A stretch of 63,361 bases of DNA from Gallionellaceae bacterium (GCA_028714735.1 JAQTLU010000018.1:1-63361), one strand, 5' to 3'. Shown: positions 34,525-44,497, counted from the stretch's first letter. Notes: a model not told the origin generated them from the sequence alone. Translations and numbers: made by a program.

Positions 34525-34605
34525 GCGCTATCAGCAAAATGCTCGTCGTTGACGCGTCAGCGTCAACACAACGCAGGCTGACCGCTGATTGCTGGCTATC
34601 GCTGG

Positions 34606-36129
34606 CTATCCATGCCGCGCCAGCGGGATCCTGCCGATCCGCATCCGCCACTCGCGCGGCCCGGACTCGTGCACCGAGTGGCCCTGGCTATCGACCGCGA
34701 CGGTGACCGGCATGTCTTGGACATCGAATTCGTAGATCGCCTCCATGCCCAGGTCCTCGAAGGCCAGCACGCGGGCCCCCTTGATCGCCTTGGCGACCAG
34801 GTAGGCGGCCCCGCCGACCGCGATACAGTAGACCGCGCCATGCGCTTTGATCGACGCGATCGCCTCCGGGCCGCGCTCCGCCTTGCCGACCATACCGATG
34901 AGGCCGATCTGCGGCCCCAGCATCAGGTCGGTGAAGCGGTCCATCCGGGTCGCCGTGGTTGGGCCGGCCGGGCCGACCGCCTCGCCGGAGACGGGGTCGA
35001 CCGGGCCGACGTAGTAGATGAACCGGTCGTGGAAATCGACCGGTAGCGGTTCGCCGCGGGCAACCATGTCGGCGATGCGCTTGTGCGCGGCATCGCGCCC
35101 GGTGAGCAGCTTGCCCGACAGCAGCAGCGCCTCGCCGGCCTTCCAGCCGGCGATCTCGGCCCGGGTGACCGTGGCCAGGTCGACCCGGCGCGCCCCGACC
35201 GGGCCGTTCCAGGCGATCTCCGGCCACTCCGACAGCGCCGGTGGCTCGAACCGAGCCGGGCCGGATCCGTCCAGAGTGAAATGCAGGTGCCGGGTGGCCG
35301 CACAGTTGGGAATCATGCCCACCGGCAGGCCGGCGGCATGGGTCGGATAGTCCATGATCTTGACATCCAGCACCGTGGTCAGCCCGCCCAGGCCCTGGGC
35401 ACCGATGCCCAGCGCGTTGACCTTGTCGTAGATCTCCAGGCGCAGTTCCTCGACCCGGCTGCCCGGGCCGCGGGCGATCAGGTCCTGGATGTCGATGCGA
35501 TCGAGCAAGGCCTCCTTGGCCATCAGCAAGGCCTTTTCCGGGCTGCCACCGACGCCGATGCCGAGTATGCCGGGCGGGCACCAGCCGGCGCCCATCTCGG
35601 GCAACTCATGCAGGACCCAGTCGACCAGTGAGTCGGACGGGTTCAATACGGTGAACCGGGCCTTGTTCTCGGAACCGCCGCCCTTGGCCGCCAGGCGCAC
35701 GTCGACCGTATTGCCGGGTACCAGTTCCACATGCACCACGGCCGGGGTGTTGTCCCGGGTGTTCCGGCGCGCGCCGACCGGGTCGGCCAGCACCGAGGCG
35801 CGCAGTGGGTTGTCCGGGTTCGTGTAGGCGCGCCGCACGCCCTCGTCGATCATCGACTGCAGGCTCATGCCGGGCTCGAAGCGCACGTCCATGCCGATCT
35901 TGAGGAACACCACCGCCATGCCGGTGTCCTGGCAGATCGGCCGGTGGCCTTCCGCCGCCAGGCGCGAGTTGACCAGGATCTGGGCCAGGGCATCCTTCGC
36001 CGCAGGCGATTCCTCGCGGTCGTAGGCCGCCTTCACCGCGCGCACGAAATCGGCCGGGTGGTAATAGGAGATGTACTGGAAGGCGTCGGCAATCGATTGA
36101 ATCAAATCTTCCTGCAGTATCATGGTCAT
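34606..36129 (-). CDS. fumA: Fumarate hydratase, class I (iron-sulfur)
   Basis: TCA-cycle enzyme interconverting fumarate and malate with a [4Fe-4S] cluster. The 507-aa protein contains both halves of the class I enzyme: alpha domain with PICQDTGMAV and GWCPPGILGIGVGG, MIPNCAATRHL, and the beta domain with GPTTATRMD near residue 435. The three cysteines in these motifs are the likely cluster ligands. Start at ATG 36129 with AGGGG upstream; the 36-residue upstream extension has no homology. Confidence 0.93.
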   Translation of the reverse strand: MTMILQEDLIQSIADAFQYISYYHPADFVRAVKAAYDREESPAAKDALAQILVNSRLAAEGHRPICQDTGMAVVFLKIGMDVRFEPGMSLQSMIDEGVRRAYTNPDNPLRASVLADPVGARRNTRDNTPAVVHVELVPGNTVDVRLAAKGGGSENKARFTVLNPSDSLVDWVLHELPEMGAGWCPPGILGIGVGGSPEKALLMAKEALLDRIDIQDLIARGPGSRVEELRLEIYDKVNALGIGAQGLGGLTTVLDVKIMDYPTHAAGLPVGMIPNCAATRHLHFTLDGSGPARFEPPALSEWPEIAWNGPVGARRVDLATVTRAEIAGWKAGEALLLSGKLLTGRDAAHKRIADMVARGEPLPVDFHDRFIYYVGPVDPVSGEAVGPAGPTTATRMDRFTDLMLGPQIGLIGMVGKAERGPEAIASIKAHGAVYCIAVGGAAYLVAKAIKGARVLAFEDLGMEAIYEFDVQDMPVTVAVDSQGHSVHESGPREWRMRIGRIPLARHG

Positions 36130-36273
36130 GGTCGACCCCTGGCTTCTAGACGATATTTCCAGTTTATCAGCCGGGGCCGGACATGGCTCCGATTGCCTGG
36201 GCTTGCGTTGGGCCGTCGGTACGGGGTTAATATTCATAAGAATGCGCGCGTCACTGCTGAGGGAGGGTATTCC

Positions 36274-36336
36274 ATGTCGAACGCCAATTTCCGCGCCCGT
36301 GTGGCCACGGACGGCCTGCGAAGGCTGGCGCCATGA
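36274..36336 (+). CDS. Possible 20-codon leader ORF coupled to gspC
   Basis: ATG preceded by a strong GAGGGAGGG run, 20 codons (MSNANFRARVATDGLRRLAP), with the stop overlapping the gspC start as ATGA. The peptide resembles nothing I know. The arrangement suggests translational coupling into the secretion operon. No independent proof that it is translated. Confidence 0.4.
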   Translation: MSNANFRARVATDGLRRLAP

Positions 36337-36848
36337 ACGCGGCCCTGCGCCGCCTCGACCTGTCCGGATACAGCCTGTTGCATACCCGCGGGCTCGTCAC
36401 ACTGATCAACTGGGGTATCGCGCTGGCGGCGCTCCTGCTGGCGAGCTACTGGGTCAGCCGGCTGCTATCGCCCGGACCCGTGGCGGCATTGCCCAGCATG
36501 ACCGAGGCACCGCGCGGCGCCTCGTCCGAACAGGAAGTCGCCAGGGTTTTCGGGATACAAGCCGCGGGAGTAGACGCCAACCTGGACGGAATCGTGCTCA
36601 CGGGGGTGTTCGCACCCCATGACGGCGCCGGCGGTTTTGCCACCTTCCGTACCGCCAAGGGCGGTGCGGGCGTGACCATCGGCCAGGAGATCATCCCCGG
36701 CCTGCGCCTGGAAAGGGTCGCTGCCGGACAGGCCGTCGTTTCCTCGGGCGGCCGCGAACGCATCCTGAATCTGCCGAAACCGACCCTCGGGGCCAGGGCA
36801 GGCGACACGCGGGACGGCGCGGCGGCCTCCCGCAACGAGGAAAATTGA
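36333..36848 (+). CDS. gspC: Type II secretion protein GspC
   Basis: Inner-membrane subunit linking the T2SS platform to the secretin. The 171-aa protein has a short cytoplasmic N-terminus, one membrane helix (about 24-45) and the periplasmic homology region (GIQAAGVDANLDGIVLTGVF...IPGLRLERVAAGQAVV). No PDZ or coiled-coil domain follows, so it is the short form. First gene of gspC-N. Confidence 0.9.
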   Translation: MNAALRRLDLSGYSLLHTRGLVTLINWGIALAALLLASYWVSRLLSPGPVAALPSMTEAPRGASSEQEVARVFGIQAAGVDANLDGIVLTGVFAPHDGAGGFATFRTAKGGAGVTIGQEIIPGLRLERVAAGQAVVSSGGRERILNLPKPTLGARAGDTRDGAAASRNEEN

Positions 36849-36937
36849 GCCGCGTCAAATCGGCATTTACTCCACGCGGCGTGCCCGGATGCCTGCGTGA
36901 TAGCATCGCCCGGAAACCGGGCCAGACAGGCGAACCA

Positions 36938-38965
36938 ATGAGAGTAGAGCACCCAATGCGCGTTTTCCCATCCTGCCTTCGCGTCCTGTTGTCGGCGTTC
37001 GCACTGGTCTGCCTGGTCGCGGCGCCGGCCGGTGCGGCAGAGCCGAAGATTTCCCTCAATTTCGTCAATGCCGACATCGGCGAGGTACTCAAGGCCATCG
37101 GCCAGGTCACCGGCAAGACCTTCATCGTCGACCCCCGGGTCAAGGGCACCCTCAACATCGCCTCGCCGCAACCGGTAAGCAAGTCGGTGGCCTATGACAT
37201 CCTGCTGTCCTCGATGCGCCTGCAAGGTTACGCGGCGGTCGAGTCGAACGGCGTGGTCAGGATCGTGCCCGAGGCCGACGCCAAGTTCTACGCCCTGCCG
37301 TATACCGGCAAGAGCAAGCGCGGCAAGGGCCTCGCCCAGGGCCAGATGGTCAGCCGGGTGTTCCCGCTCCACCACGAGTCCGCGGCCCAGATGGTGGTGG
37401 TGCTGAGGCCCCTGGTCAGCCCCAACAACGTCATCAGCGCCGACACCTCCAGCAACAGCCTGCTGGTCACCGACTATGCCGACAACGTGGCCCGCCTGGA
37501 GGAGATACTCGCCAATCTCGATGTCCCGGACGTCGGCGAACCGGTCATCATCCCGCTGCGCTACGCCTCGGCCCAGGAAGTCGCCGGCCTGATCAACCGG
37601 GTGTTCACCAGCCAGCCGACCGCGCCGGGCGACCCGCAACGGGTCGATATCGCGGTGGACAACCGCTCCAACAGCCTGGTGGTGCAATCGAACAACCCGT
37701 CCAAGCTGGCGCGGGTCCATGCCCTGCTGGCCAAGCTCGACGTCCCCACGCCGGTGGCCGGCAATGTCCACGTGATCTACCTGAAGAACGCCCAGGCGGA
37801 AAAGGTGGCGCTCACCCTGCGCAACATACTCAATGCCGATACCGGCAGCCTCCAGCCCAATCAGCCGACCTCGGCACCGGCCGCCACCGGCCAGAAGACG
37901 GCCTCCGGCGGCACGCCCGACATGGGCCCCGGCATGGTGCAGGCGGACACTGCCAGCAATGCCCTGATCATCACCGCGCCTGATGCGGTGTTCAGCAACA
38001 TCAAGGCCGTGGTGGAAAAACTCGACGTGCGGCGCGCCCAGGTGCTGGTCGAGGCCCTGATCGTCGAAGTGTCGGCCGACAAGGCCGCGGAATTCGGCAT
38101 CCAGTGGCTCGGCGCCGGCAGCGCCGACGGCATCGTCAATGGCGGCAAGGTGTTCGGCATCTTCGGCAACAGCAACACCAACACCAACATCGGCACCATC
38201 GCCGCCGCGGCCGTCAGCAACAGCGCCGGCGCCGCGGCCGGCATCGCCACCGGCCTGAACCTCGGCCTGTTCAAGGACAAGAACCTGGGCGTACTGGCCC
38301 GCGCCCTGGAGACCAACGCCAACGCCAACATACTCTCCACGCCCACCCTGCTGACCCTGGACAACGAGGAAGCCAAGATCTCCATCGGCTCGACCGTCCC
38401 TTTCCTGACCGGGCAATATTCGGTCACCGGCAGTTCGGCCACCGCCAACCCGTTCTCCACCTATGAGCGCAAGGACGTCGGCCTCACCCTGAAGGTGAAG
38501 CCGCGCATCAGCGAGGGCGGCACCATCAACCTGGCGATCTCGCAGGAGGTCTCGAAACTGCGCCAGGCCGCCGACCCCACCCTGTCCGCGACCGACAAGC
38601 GCTCGATCGATTCCAACGTGCTGGTCGACGACGGCCAGATCGTCGTGCTGGGCGGACTGATCGAGGAGCAGGTGCAGGACACCGAGGACAAGGTGCCCCT
38701 GCTGGGCGACATCCCCGGACTCGGCAACCTGTTCCGCTACAACACCCGCAAGCATGTGAAGACCAACCTGATGGTGTTCCTGCGCCCGGTCATCGTGCGC
38801 GACAAGGAAACCGCCGCCGACGTGACGCATGCCCGCTACGACTACATACTGGGCGTGCAGGAGGAGGCCACGCCGGCCCACAAGATCCTGCTGCCCGACG
38901 TCCCGCCGCTGACGATGGATCGCGCATTCGGGGCCGGGCATGCCCAGCCGGACGCGGCGCCTTGA
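36938..38965 (+). CDS. gspD: Type II secretion secretin GspD
   Basis: Outer-membrane secretin channel. About 675 aa: signal peptide ending near AGAA, N0 domain (ISLNFVNADIGEVLKAIGQVTGKTF), N1-N3 repeats (IIPLRYASAQEVAGLINRVF; VHVIYLKNAQAEKVALTLRN), and the secretin core with VPFLTGQYS and VPLLGDIPGLGNLFRYN. Start chosen at ATG 36938; ATG 36956 and a TTG overlapping the gspC stop (36845) are alternatives. No S-domain is evident at the short C-terminus. Confidence 0.95.
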   Translation: MRVEHPMRVFPSCLRVLLSAFALVCLVAAPAGAAEPKISLNFVNADIGEVLKAIGQVTGKTFIVDPRVKGTLNIASPQPVSKSVAYDILLSSMRLQGYAAVESNGVVRIVPEADAKFYALPYTGKSKRGKGLAQGQMVSRVFPLHHESAAQMVVVLRPLVSPNNVISADTSSNSLLVTDYADNVARLEEILANLDVPDVGEPVIIPLRYASAQEVAGLINRVFTSQPTAPGDPQRVDIAVDNRSNSLVVQSNNPSKLARVHALLAKLDVPTPVAGNVHVIYLKNAQAEKVALTLRNILNADTGSLQPNQPTSAPAATGQKTASGGTPDMGPGMVQADTASNALIITAPDAVFSNIKAVVEKLDVRRAQVLVEALIVEVSADKAAEFGIQWLGAGSADGIVNGGKVFGIFGNSNTNTNIGTIAAAAVSNSAGAAAGIATGLNLGLFKDKNLGVLARALETNANANILSTPTLLTLDNEEAKISIGSTVPFLTGQYSVTGSSATANPFSTYERKDVGLTLKVKPRISEGGTINLAISQEVSKLRQAADPTLSATDKRSIDSNVLVDDGQIVVLGGLIEEQVQDTEDKVPLLGDIPGLGNLFRYNTRKHVKTNLMVFLRPVIVRDKETAADVTHARYDYILGVQEEATPAHKILLPDVPPLTMDRAFGAGHAQPDAAP

Positions 38966-38995
38966 CCGCAAACCGGGCCTGAGACGGGTTTCATC

Positions 38996-40462
38996 GTGAA
39001 GAGACTACCTTTCGGTTTTGCCCGCGACTGCGGCGTCATCGCCGAGCCCGACGGCGCCGGCGGCCTCTCGGTACAGGCCCGTGCCGACGCCCATCCCGGC
39101 ACGCTCGCGGAACTGCGCCGGCACTACGGTTGTGCGCTGTCGGTCGAGATCCTGGCCGCCGAGGCCTTCGAGGCGGCCCTGTCGGCGCGCTACCAGGAGG
39201 GCGGCAACGCCAGCCTGATCAGCGGCGACATGGGCGACGAGACCGAGTTGGCCCGCCTGATGCAGGACAGCCAGCGGATCCAGGACCTGCTCGAGACCGA
39301 GGACGACGCGCCGATCATCCGCATGATCAACATGATCTTCATGCAGGCCCTGCGCGACGGCGCCTCGGACATCCACATCGAGCGTTTCGAAGGCCGTTCG
39401 GCGGTGCGCTTCCGGATCGACGGCGAGATGAAGGACGTCTTCGAACCGCCGCGCGCACTGCATGCCGCCCTGGCCTCGCGGATCAAGGTCATGGCCGAAC
39501 TGGACATCGCCGAGAAGCGCCTGCCCCAGGACGGCCGCATCGCGCTCAAGCTGGGCGGCCGCCCGATCGACGTGCGCGTCTCCACCCTGCCCACCGGCCA
39601 TGGCGAACGGGTGGTGCTGCGCCTCCTGGTCAAGGATGCCGAGCGCATGGACCTGACCCGCCTCGGCATGGGCGCCGAGGTCCTGGCCGGGGTCAACCGG
39701 CTGATCCACGAACCCCATGGCATCCTGCTGGTGACCGGCCCCACCGGCTCCGGCAAGACCACCACCCTGTATGCCGCCATCTCCGAGCTGGACCACACCC
39801 GGCTCAACATCATGACGGTGGAAGATCCGATCGAATACGACCTCGACGGCATCGGCCAGACCCAGGTCAACACCCGGGTCGACATGACCTTCGCCAAGGC
39901 CCTGCGCGCCATCCTGCGCCAGGACCCGGATGTCGTCCTGATCGGCGAGATCCGCGACCTGGAGACCTCGCAGATCGCCGTCCAGGCCAGCCTCACCGGC
40001 CACCTGGTCCTGGCCACCCTGCACACCAACGATGCCGTCAGCGCGATCACCCGCCTGGACGACATGGGGGTGGAGCCCTTCCTGCTCGGTTCCAGCCTGA
40101 TCGGGGTGCTAGCCCAGCGCCTGGTGCGCCGGTTGTGCCCGCACTGCCGGGAGCCCTACCTGCCGAGCGACGGCGAATGGGCCACCCTGGGCGTGGCCGG
40201 GGCGCCCGCGACCCTGCACCGGGCAGTCGGCTGCGAGGCCTGCAACCACACCGGCTACCGCGGCCGCACCGGCATCTACGAATTGCTGGTGGTCGACGAA
40301 ACGGCCCGCCGGCTGATCCACGACGGCGCCGGCGAGCACAAGGTACGCGATTACGCCCTCGGCCACGGCATGCGCCCGCTGCGCGAGGACGGCCTGCGCT
40401 GGGTGCTGGCCGGCGAGACCACCCTTGAGGAACTGCTGCGCACCACCCGGGATTCGTCATGA
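38996..40462 (+). CDS. gspE: Type II secretion ATPase GspE
   Basis: Cytoplasmic hexameric ATPase that drives pseudopilus assembly. 488 aa with a GTG start. Walker A GPTGSGKTTT, Asp box and Walker B (DVVLIGEIRDLETSQIA), the His box TGHLVLATLHTNDA, and a tetracysteine zinc site (CPHC and CEAC). Overlaps gspF by 4 bp. Confidence 0.96.
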   Translation: MKRLPFGFARDCGVIAEPDGAGGLSVQARADAHPGTLAELRRHYGCALSVEILAAEAFEAALSARYQEGGNASLISGDMGDETELARLMQDSQRIQDLLETEDDAPIIRMINMIFMQALRDGASDIHIERFEGRSAVRFRIDGEMKDVFEPPRALHAALASRIKVMAELDIAEKRLPQDGRIALKLGGRPIDVRVSTLPTGHGERVVLRLLVKDAERMDLTRLGMGAEVLAGVNRLIHEPHGILLVTGPTGSGKTTTLYAAISELDHTRLNIMTVEDPIEYDLDGIGQTQVNTRVDMTFAKALRAILRQDPDVVLIGEIRDLETSQIAVQASLTGHLVLATLHTNDAVSAITRLDDMGVEPFLLGSSLIGVLAQRLVRRLCPHCREPYLPSDGEWATLGVAGAPATLHRAVGCEACNHTGYRGRTGIYELLVVDETARRLIHDGAGEHKVRDYALGHGMRPLREDGLRWVLAGETTLEELLRTTRDSS

Positions 40463-41664
40463 CGGCCTATCGCTACATCGCCGCCGACGCCGGCGGTGGC
40501 CAACGCAATGGGATCATCGAGGCGGACAGCCCGCGTGCGGCGCGCAGCCGCCTGCGCGAGCAGAACCTGCTGCCGATCGAGATCGCCACCGAAAAACGGC
40601 CGACCGGCCAGCGCGAGCTCTGGCGGCACGCCATCCCGGTTGGCGAACTGGCCCTGTTTTCGCGCCAGTTCGCCACCCTGCTGCATGCCGGCCTGACCAT
40701 CGACGGCGCCCTCTCGGCGCTGCTCGACGACACCGAACAAAGCACCCTGCGCGCCGCGCTGCAGGAGGTCAGGCAGGATGTCCTGGCCGGCCATAACCTG
40801 GCCGCGGCGCTGGAACACCAGAGCCGCGCCTTTCCGCGCTATTACGCCGCCATCATCCGGGCCGGCGAGGAAGCGGGTGCGCTGGCGGCGGTGATGGAGC
40901 GCCTGGCGGCCTATCTGGAGCGGGGCAACGCGCTGCGCCACAAGGTCACCCTGGCCATGGTCTACCCGGCCATCGTCACCGTCGTCGCCAGCCTGGTGGT
41001 GGGCGTGCTGCTTACCTACGTGGTGCCGCAACTGGTCTCGGTGTTCGAGCACTCGAACCAGGCCCTGCCCTGGCTGACCCGCGTCATGATCGGCCTGTCC
41101 GACCTGGTGCGCGCCACCTGGTGGATCGTGCTCGCGCTGCTGGCCGCCGCCGGCTTCAGCGCCCGCCAGATGTTGAAGCTGGCCCCGGTCAGGCTGTCCT
41201 GGCACCGCTTCCTGCTCGGCCTGCCGGTGATCGGCCGGCTGCGCAACGGCGTCGCCACCGCCCGTTTCGCCAACACCCTGGCCGTGCTGGTGGGCAGCGG
41301 CGTGCCGGCGGTGAAGGCGTTGAACCATGCCGCCGACGCCCTCGACGACATGGTCTTCCGGGCGGCGGTTGCCGAGGCGGCCGCCCGGGTGCGCGAGGGC
41401 ATGGGCATCAGCCGGGCGCTGCGCGAGGCCAGGGTGTTCCCGCCCCTGGTGCTGCACCTGATCGCCAGCGGCGAGGTCAGCGGCGAACTGGCCCGGGTGC
41501 TGGAACAGGCCGCCCGGCAGCAGGAGATGACCGTGGAGGCGCGCCTGGCCACCTTCACCGCCCTGCTGGAACCGCTGCTGATCCTGGCCATGGGCGGGAT
41601 GGTGCTGCTGATCGTGCTGGCCACCATGGAGCCCATCATCGAAATGAATCGACTTCTGAAGTAG
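40459..41664 (+). CDS. gspF: Type II secretion platform protein GspF
   Basis: Polytopic inner-membrane protein on which the pseudopilus is built. 401 aa with two repeated helical cytoplasmic domains (ALFSRQFATLLHAGLTIDGAL; ARFANTLAVLVGSGVPAVKAL) and three membrane helices near 165-190, 215-235 and 370-395. Starts in the gspE stop (ATGA). Confidence 0.96.
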   Translation: MTAYRYIAADAGGGQRNGIIEADSPRAARSRLREQNLLPIEIATEKRPTGQRELWRHAIPVGELALFSRQFATLLHAGLTIDGALSALLDDTEQSTLRAALQEVRQDVLAGHNLAAALEHQSRAFPRYYAAIIRAGEEAGALAAVMERLAAYLERGNALRHKVTLAMVYPAIVTVVASLVVGVLLTYVVPQLVSVFEHSNQALPWLTRVMIGLSDLVRATWWIVLALLAAAGFSARQMLKLAPVRLSWHRFLLGLPVIGRLRNGVATARFANTLAVLVGSGVPAVKALNHAADALDDMVFRAAVAEAAARVREGMGISRALREARVFPPLVLHLIASGEVSGELARVLEQAARQQEMTVEARLATFTALLEPLLILAMGGMVLLIVLATMEPIIEMNRLLK

Positions 41665-41681
41665 GGACGAAGGTATTGAAA

Positions 41682-42107
41682 ATGCAGATACGCGTACGTG
41701 GTTTCACCCTGATCGAACTGATGGTGGTGCTGGTCATCCTCGGCGTCCTGGCCGCGCTCATCGCGCCCAAGCTGATGGACCGGCCGGACGAGGCGCGCGT
41801 GGTCGCCGCCAAACAGGATATCGCCGCCATCAGCCAGGCGCTCAAGCTGTATCGCCTGGACAACATGCGTTACCCGAGCACGGAGCAGGGTTTGCAGGCC
41901 CTGGTCAGCAAGCCGGCCATCGAACCCCTGCCGAGCAACTGGAAGGGCGGCGGCTACCTGGAGCGCCTGCCTACCGACCCCTGGGGCAAGCCCTACCTGT
42001 ACCTGCAACCCGGCAAGCATGGCGAGATCGACATCTACAGCCTGGGTGCCGATGGCCAGCCGGGCGGCGAGAACAACGACGCCGACATCGGCAACTGGCT
42101 GCTCTGA
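41682..42107 (+). CDS. gspG: Major pseudopilin GspG
   Basis: Main subunit of the T2SS pseudopilus. 141 aa; prepilin cleavage site RG/FTLIELMVV with Glu5, then the globular domain with YPSTEQGLQAL and the calcium-binding C-terminal loop SLGADGQPGGENNDADIGNW. Cleavage needs a prepilin peptidase, which is not encoded in this window. Confidence 0.96.
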   Translation: MQIRVRGFTLIELMVVLVILGVLAALIAPKLMDRPDEARVVAAKQDIAAISQALKLYRLDNMRYPSTEQGLQALVSKPAIEPLPSNWKGGGYLERLPTDPWGKPYLYLQPGKHGEIDIYSLGADGQPGGENNDADIGNWLL

Positions 42108-42112
42108 CCCGG

Positions 42113-42631
42113 ATGCCCCGCGCGCCTCGCCCCCTGCTTCAGTCCGCCCGGCGGCGCGGTGCCGGGTTCACCCTGCTGGAATTGCTGGTGGCCCTGGTCG
42201 TAATGGCGATCGGGGTTTCCGGCGCGGTGCTGGCCTTCAGGCCCGACCCGGGACGCCAGCTCGGCCAGGAGGCCGAGCGCCTGGCCCTGTTGCTGGAACA
42301 GGCCGAGGACGAGTCCTACCTGGGCGGCGTGCCGCTGGCCTGGGTGGCGCGCGAGGACGGCTATGAATTCCAGCGCCGCGAATTGACCGTCGACGGACCC
42401 GGCTGGCTGACCGTACGCGGCGACGACCTGTTCCATCCCCGCCTGCTGCCTGCGCTGGCGCGCATTCAGGAGGTGCGTGCGGACGGCCGCGATCTGGGCC
42501 TGGGCGACCGCGTGATGCTCGGCGGCCAGGGCATCCAGCAACTCGCGGTCGAGATGACGCTTGGCGAGGCGACGGTACGCGTGGAACGCCGCCTCGACGG
42601 ACGCTTCAGTTTTGCCAAGGTGGCGGGATGA
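42113..42631 (+). CDS. gspH: Minor pseudopilin GspH
   Basis: 172 aa; prepilin motif AG/FTLLELLVALVVMAIGVSGA near residue 18 with Glu5, followed by a GspH-type beta domain (ALLLEQAEDESYLGGVPLAW). It lies 5 bp after gspG and overlaps gspI by 4 bp. Confidence 0.92.
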   Translation: MPRAPRPLLQSARRRGAGFTLLELLVALVVMAIGVSGAVLAFRPDPGRQLGQEAERLALLLEQAEDESYLGGVPLAWVAREDGYEFQRRELTVDGPGWLTVRGDDLFHPRLLPALARIQEVRADGRDLGLGDRVMLGGQGIQQLAVEMTLGEATVRVERRLDGRFSFAKVAG

Positions 42632-42999
42632 AGCGTTGCGCGGCCGGGTTCACCCTGCTCGAGGTGCTGATCGCCCTGGCGATCGTGGCCATCGGCCTCA
42701 CCGCAGCGATGCGGGCGAGCGGCGTCGGCACCGAAGGCGCCCGGGAATACCGCGCTCACATGCAGGCGCTCTGGCTGGCCGAGGACATCGCCGCCGAGCG
42801 GGTGGCCCGCCAGGATTGGCCGGCCACCGGCGTCAGCCGCCACGAAGAAGAGATAGCCGGCCAGCGCCTCGTGGTGCAGGAAACGGTCAAGCCGACCCAG
42901 AACCCCTATTTCCGGCGCCTGGAGATCGAGGTCTATGCGGTCGAGGATCCGGCCCATGCGCTGCACCACGCCGTGGCCTTTCTGAACCTGAAGCAATGA
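42628..42999 (+). CDS. gspI: Minor pseudopilin GspI
   Basis: 123 aa; prepilin motif AG/FTLLEVLIALAIVAIGLTAA at the N-terminus, then ALWLAEDIAAERV, the usual position of the W-A-x-x-x-A-E segment. Part of the pseudopilus tip complex with GspJ, GspK and GspH. ATGA overlaps on both sides. Confidence 0.93.
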   Translation: MKRCAAGFTLLEVLIALAIVAIGLTAAMRASGVGTEGAREYRAHMQALWLAEDIAAERVARQDWPATGVSRHEEEIAGQRLVVQETVKPTQNPYFRRLEIEVYAVEDPAHALHHAVAFLNLKQ

Positions 43000-43571
43000 C
43001 CGGGCGGACGCGCGGCTTCACCCTGCTGGAGGTGCTGGTGGCCCTGGTGCTGCTGTCCCTGTTCGCAGTGACGTCCTATCGGGCGCTCGACTCGGTGCTC
43101 ACGGCGGAACGGCACGCGGGCGCCGAGATGGCGCACTGGCGGCAACTGGCGCTGGCCTTCAGCCGGATCCAGACCGACCTGGGCAATGCCGTGTCCGGCA
43201 TCGAGCCCCGCCACGGCTGGCGCCGCGGCCTGTACGCCGGCCAGGCGGACGATGGCAGCCCCTATCTGGACTTTGACCGTCTGCTGCCCGAAGACCAGGA
43301 CGGCGGCGTGCAACGGGTCGGCTATGTCTATCGGGACGGCACCCTGCTGCGCCGGCTCTGGCGCGAAGGGGCGCCGACCAGCGAAGCGCCGGCCGAAGCG
43401 CCGATACTGGCAGGCTTGAGCGGCATCAGCCTGCGTTGCATGGACAAGACCGGCAACTGGTATCCCGCCTGGAAACCGGAGGCCGCGCATGGCACCTTGC
43501 CGAGCGCCGTCGAGATGCAATTCCGGCTCGTCTCGGGCGAGCCCCTGCGCCGGGTGTTCCTGCTCCAATGA
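42996..43571 (+). CDS. gspJ: Minor pseudopilin GspJ
   Basis: 191 aa; prepilin motif RG/FTLLEVLVALVLLSLFAV, then ALDSVLTAERH and WRQLALAFSRIQTDL, typical of GspJ. The ATG overlaps the gspI stop; a longer in-frame reading has no homology. Confidence 0.93.
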   Translation: MTGRTRGFTLLEVLVALVLLSLFAVTSYRALDSVLTAERHAGAEMAHWRQLALAFSRIQTDLGNAVSGIEPRHGWRRGLYAGQADDGSPYLDFDRLLPEDQDGGVQRVGYVYRDGTLLRRLWREGAPTSEAPAEAPILAGLSGISLRCMDKTGNWYPAWKPEAAHGTLPSAVEMQFRLVSGEPLRRVFLLQ

Positions 43572-44497
43572 GCGCCCACATGCAGCCATCCCGGCAACGC
43601 GGCGCGGCGGTCATCGTGGCGATGCTGGTGGTCGCCCTGGCGACCATCGCCGCGGCCGGTTTCATGTTCCGCAGCCAGCTGGAATGGCGCAAGTTCGAGA
43701 ATGCCGCCGACCTCGACCAGGCGCGCTGGATCCTGCGCGCGGCCGAACAGTGGGCGGCGACGGTATTGATGGACGATGCCCGCAACAGCAGCGTCGACCA
43801 TCGCGGCGAGGCCTGGGCACAGGAACTGCCGCCGGTGGAGTCGGAAGGCTACGTGATCTCCGGGCGCCTGGAGGAACAGGATGGCCGTTTCAACCTGAAC
43901 AACCTGGTCGTCAACGGCCAGGTCGACGAGGTCCAGCTGGCCGTGTTCCAGAGGCTGCTGAAGGTATTGCGCCTGCCGGCCGAACTGGCCTGGTATGTCG
44001 CCGACTGGCTGGACAGCGACCAGGAACCCGTGCAGCCGGGCAGTGCCGAGTCGGCCTATTATCTTGGCCTGACGCCGCCCTATACTGCCGCCGACCGGCC
44101 CTTGGTGAGCGTGGATGAACTGATCCGGGTGAAGGGGGTGGACAGGGACATACTGGGACAGCTGCGGCCGTTTGTCGCCGCCTTGCCCCAGGGCAACCGG
44201 GTCAACGTGAATACCGCATCGGCCGAGGTGCTGGCCGCCCTGGTCGAGAGCCTGACCCTGGACGAGGCCCAGGCCCTGGCGGCGCAGCGCGACCGGACCT
44301 GGTTTCGCGACACCGCCGAGTTTCAGCGTGCCTTGCCGCATGGGCTCAGCGCGAACGCGGGGCTGACGACCGTCAGCAGCGAATATTTCGTGGTCCGGGC
44401 CAGCGCACGCCACGGGCGTATCTCGGTGGGCAGCCGTGCCTTGCTGCACCGACTGGGAACGCAATTGCCGACGATATTGTGGAGGGCGAGCTTGTGA
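43568..44497 (+). CDS. gspK: Minor pseudopilin GspK
   Basis: 309 aa; largest minor pseudopilin, capping the tip. N-terminal RGAAVIVAMLVVALATIAA lacks Glu5, as is normal for GspK. The alpha domain includes RVNVNTASAEVLAALV. ATGA overlap with gspJ, and overlap with gspL. Confidence 0.93.
   Translation: MSAHMQPSRQRGAAVIVAMLVVALATIAAAGFMFRSQLEWRKFENAADLDQARWILRAAEQWAATVLMDDARNSSVDHRGEAWAQELPPVESEGYVISGRLEEQDGRFNLNNLVVNGQVDEVQLAVFQRLLKVLRLPAELAWYVADWLDSDQEPVQPGSAESAYYLGLTPPYTAADRPLVSVDELIRVKGVDRDILGQLRPFVAALPQGNRVNVNTASAEVLAALVESLTLDEAQALAAQRDRTWFRDTAEFQRALPHGLSANAGLTTVSSEYFVVRASARHGRISVGSRALLHRLGTQLPTILWRASL

Noticed and set aside
34580-34612. Short direct repeat GCTGGCTATC before fumA 3' end
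   Set aside because: Two partial copies only, in a convergent 81-bp gap; no wider structure.
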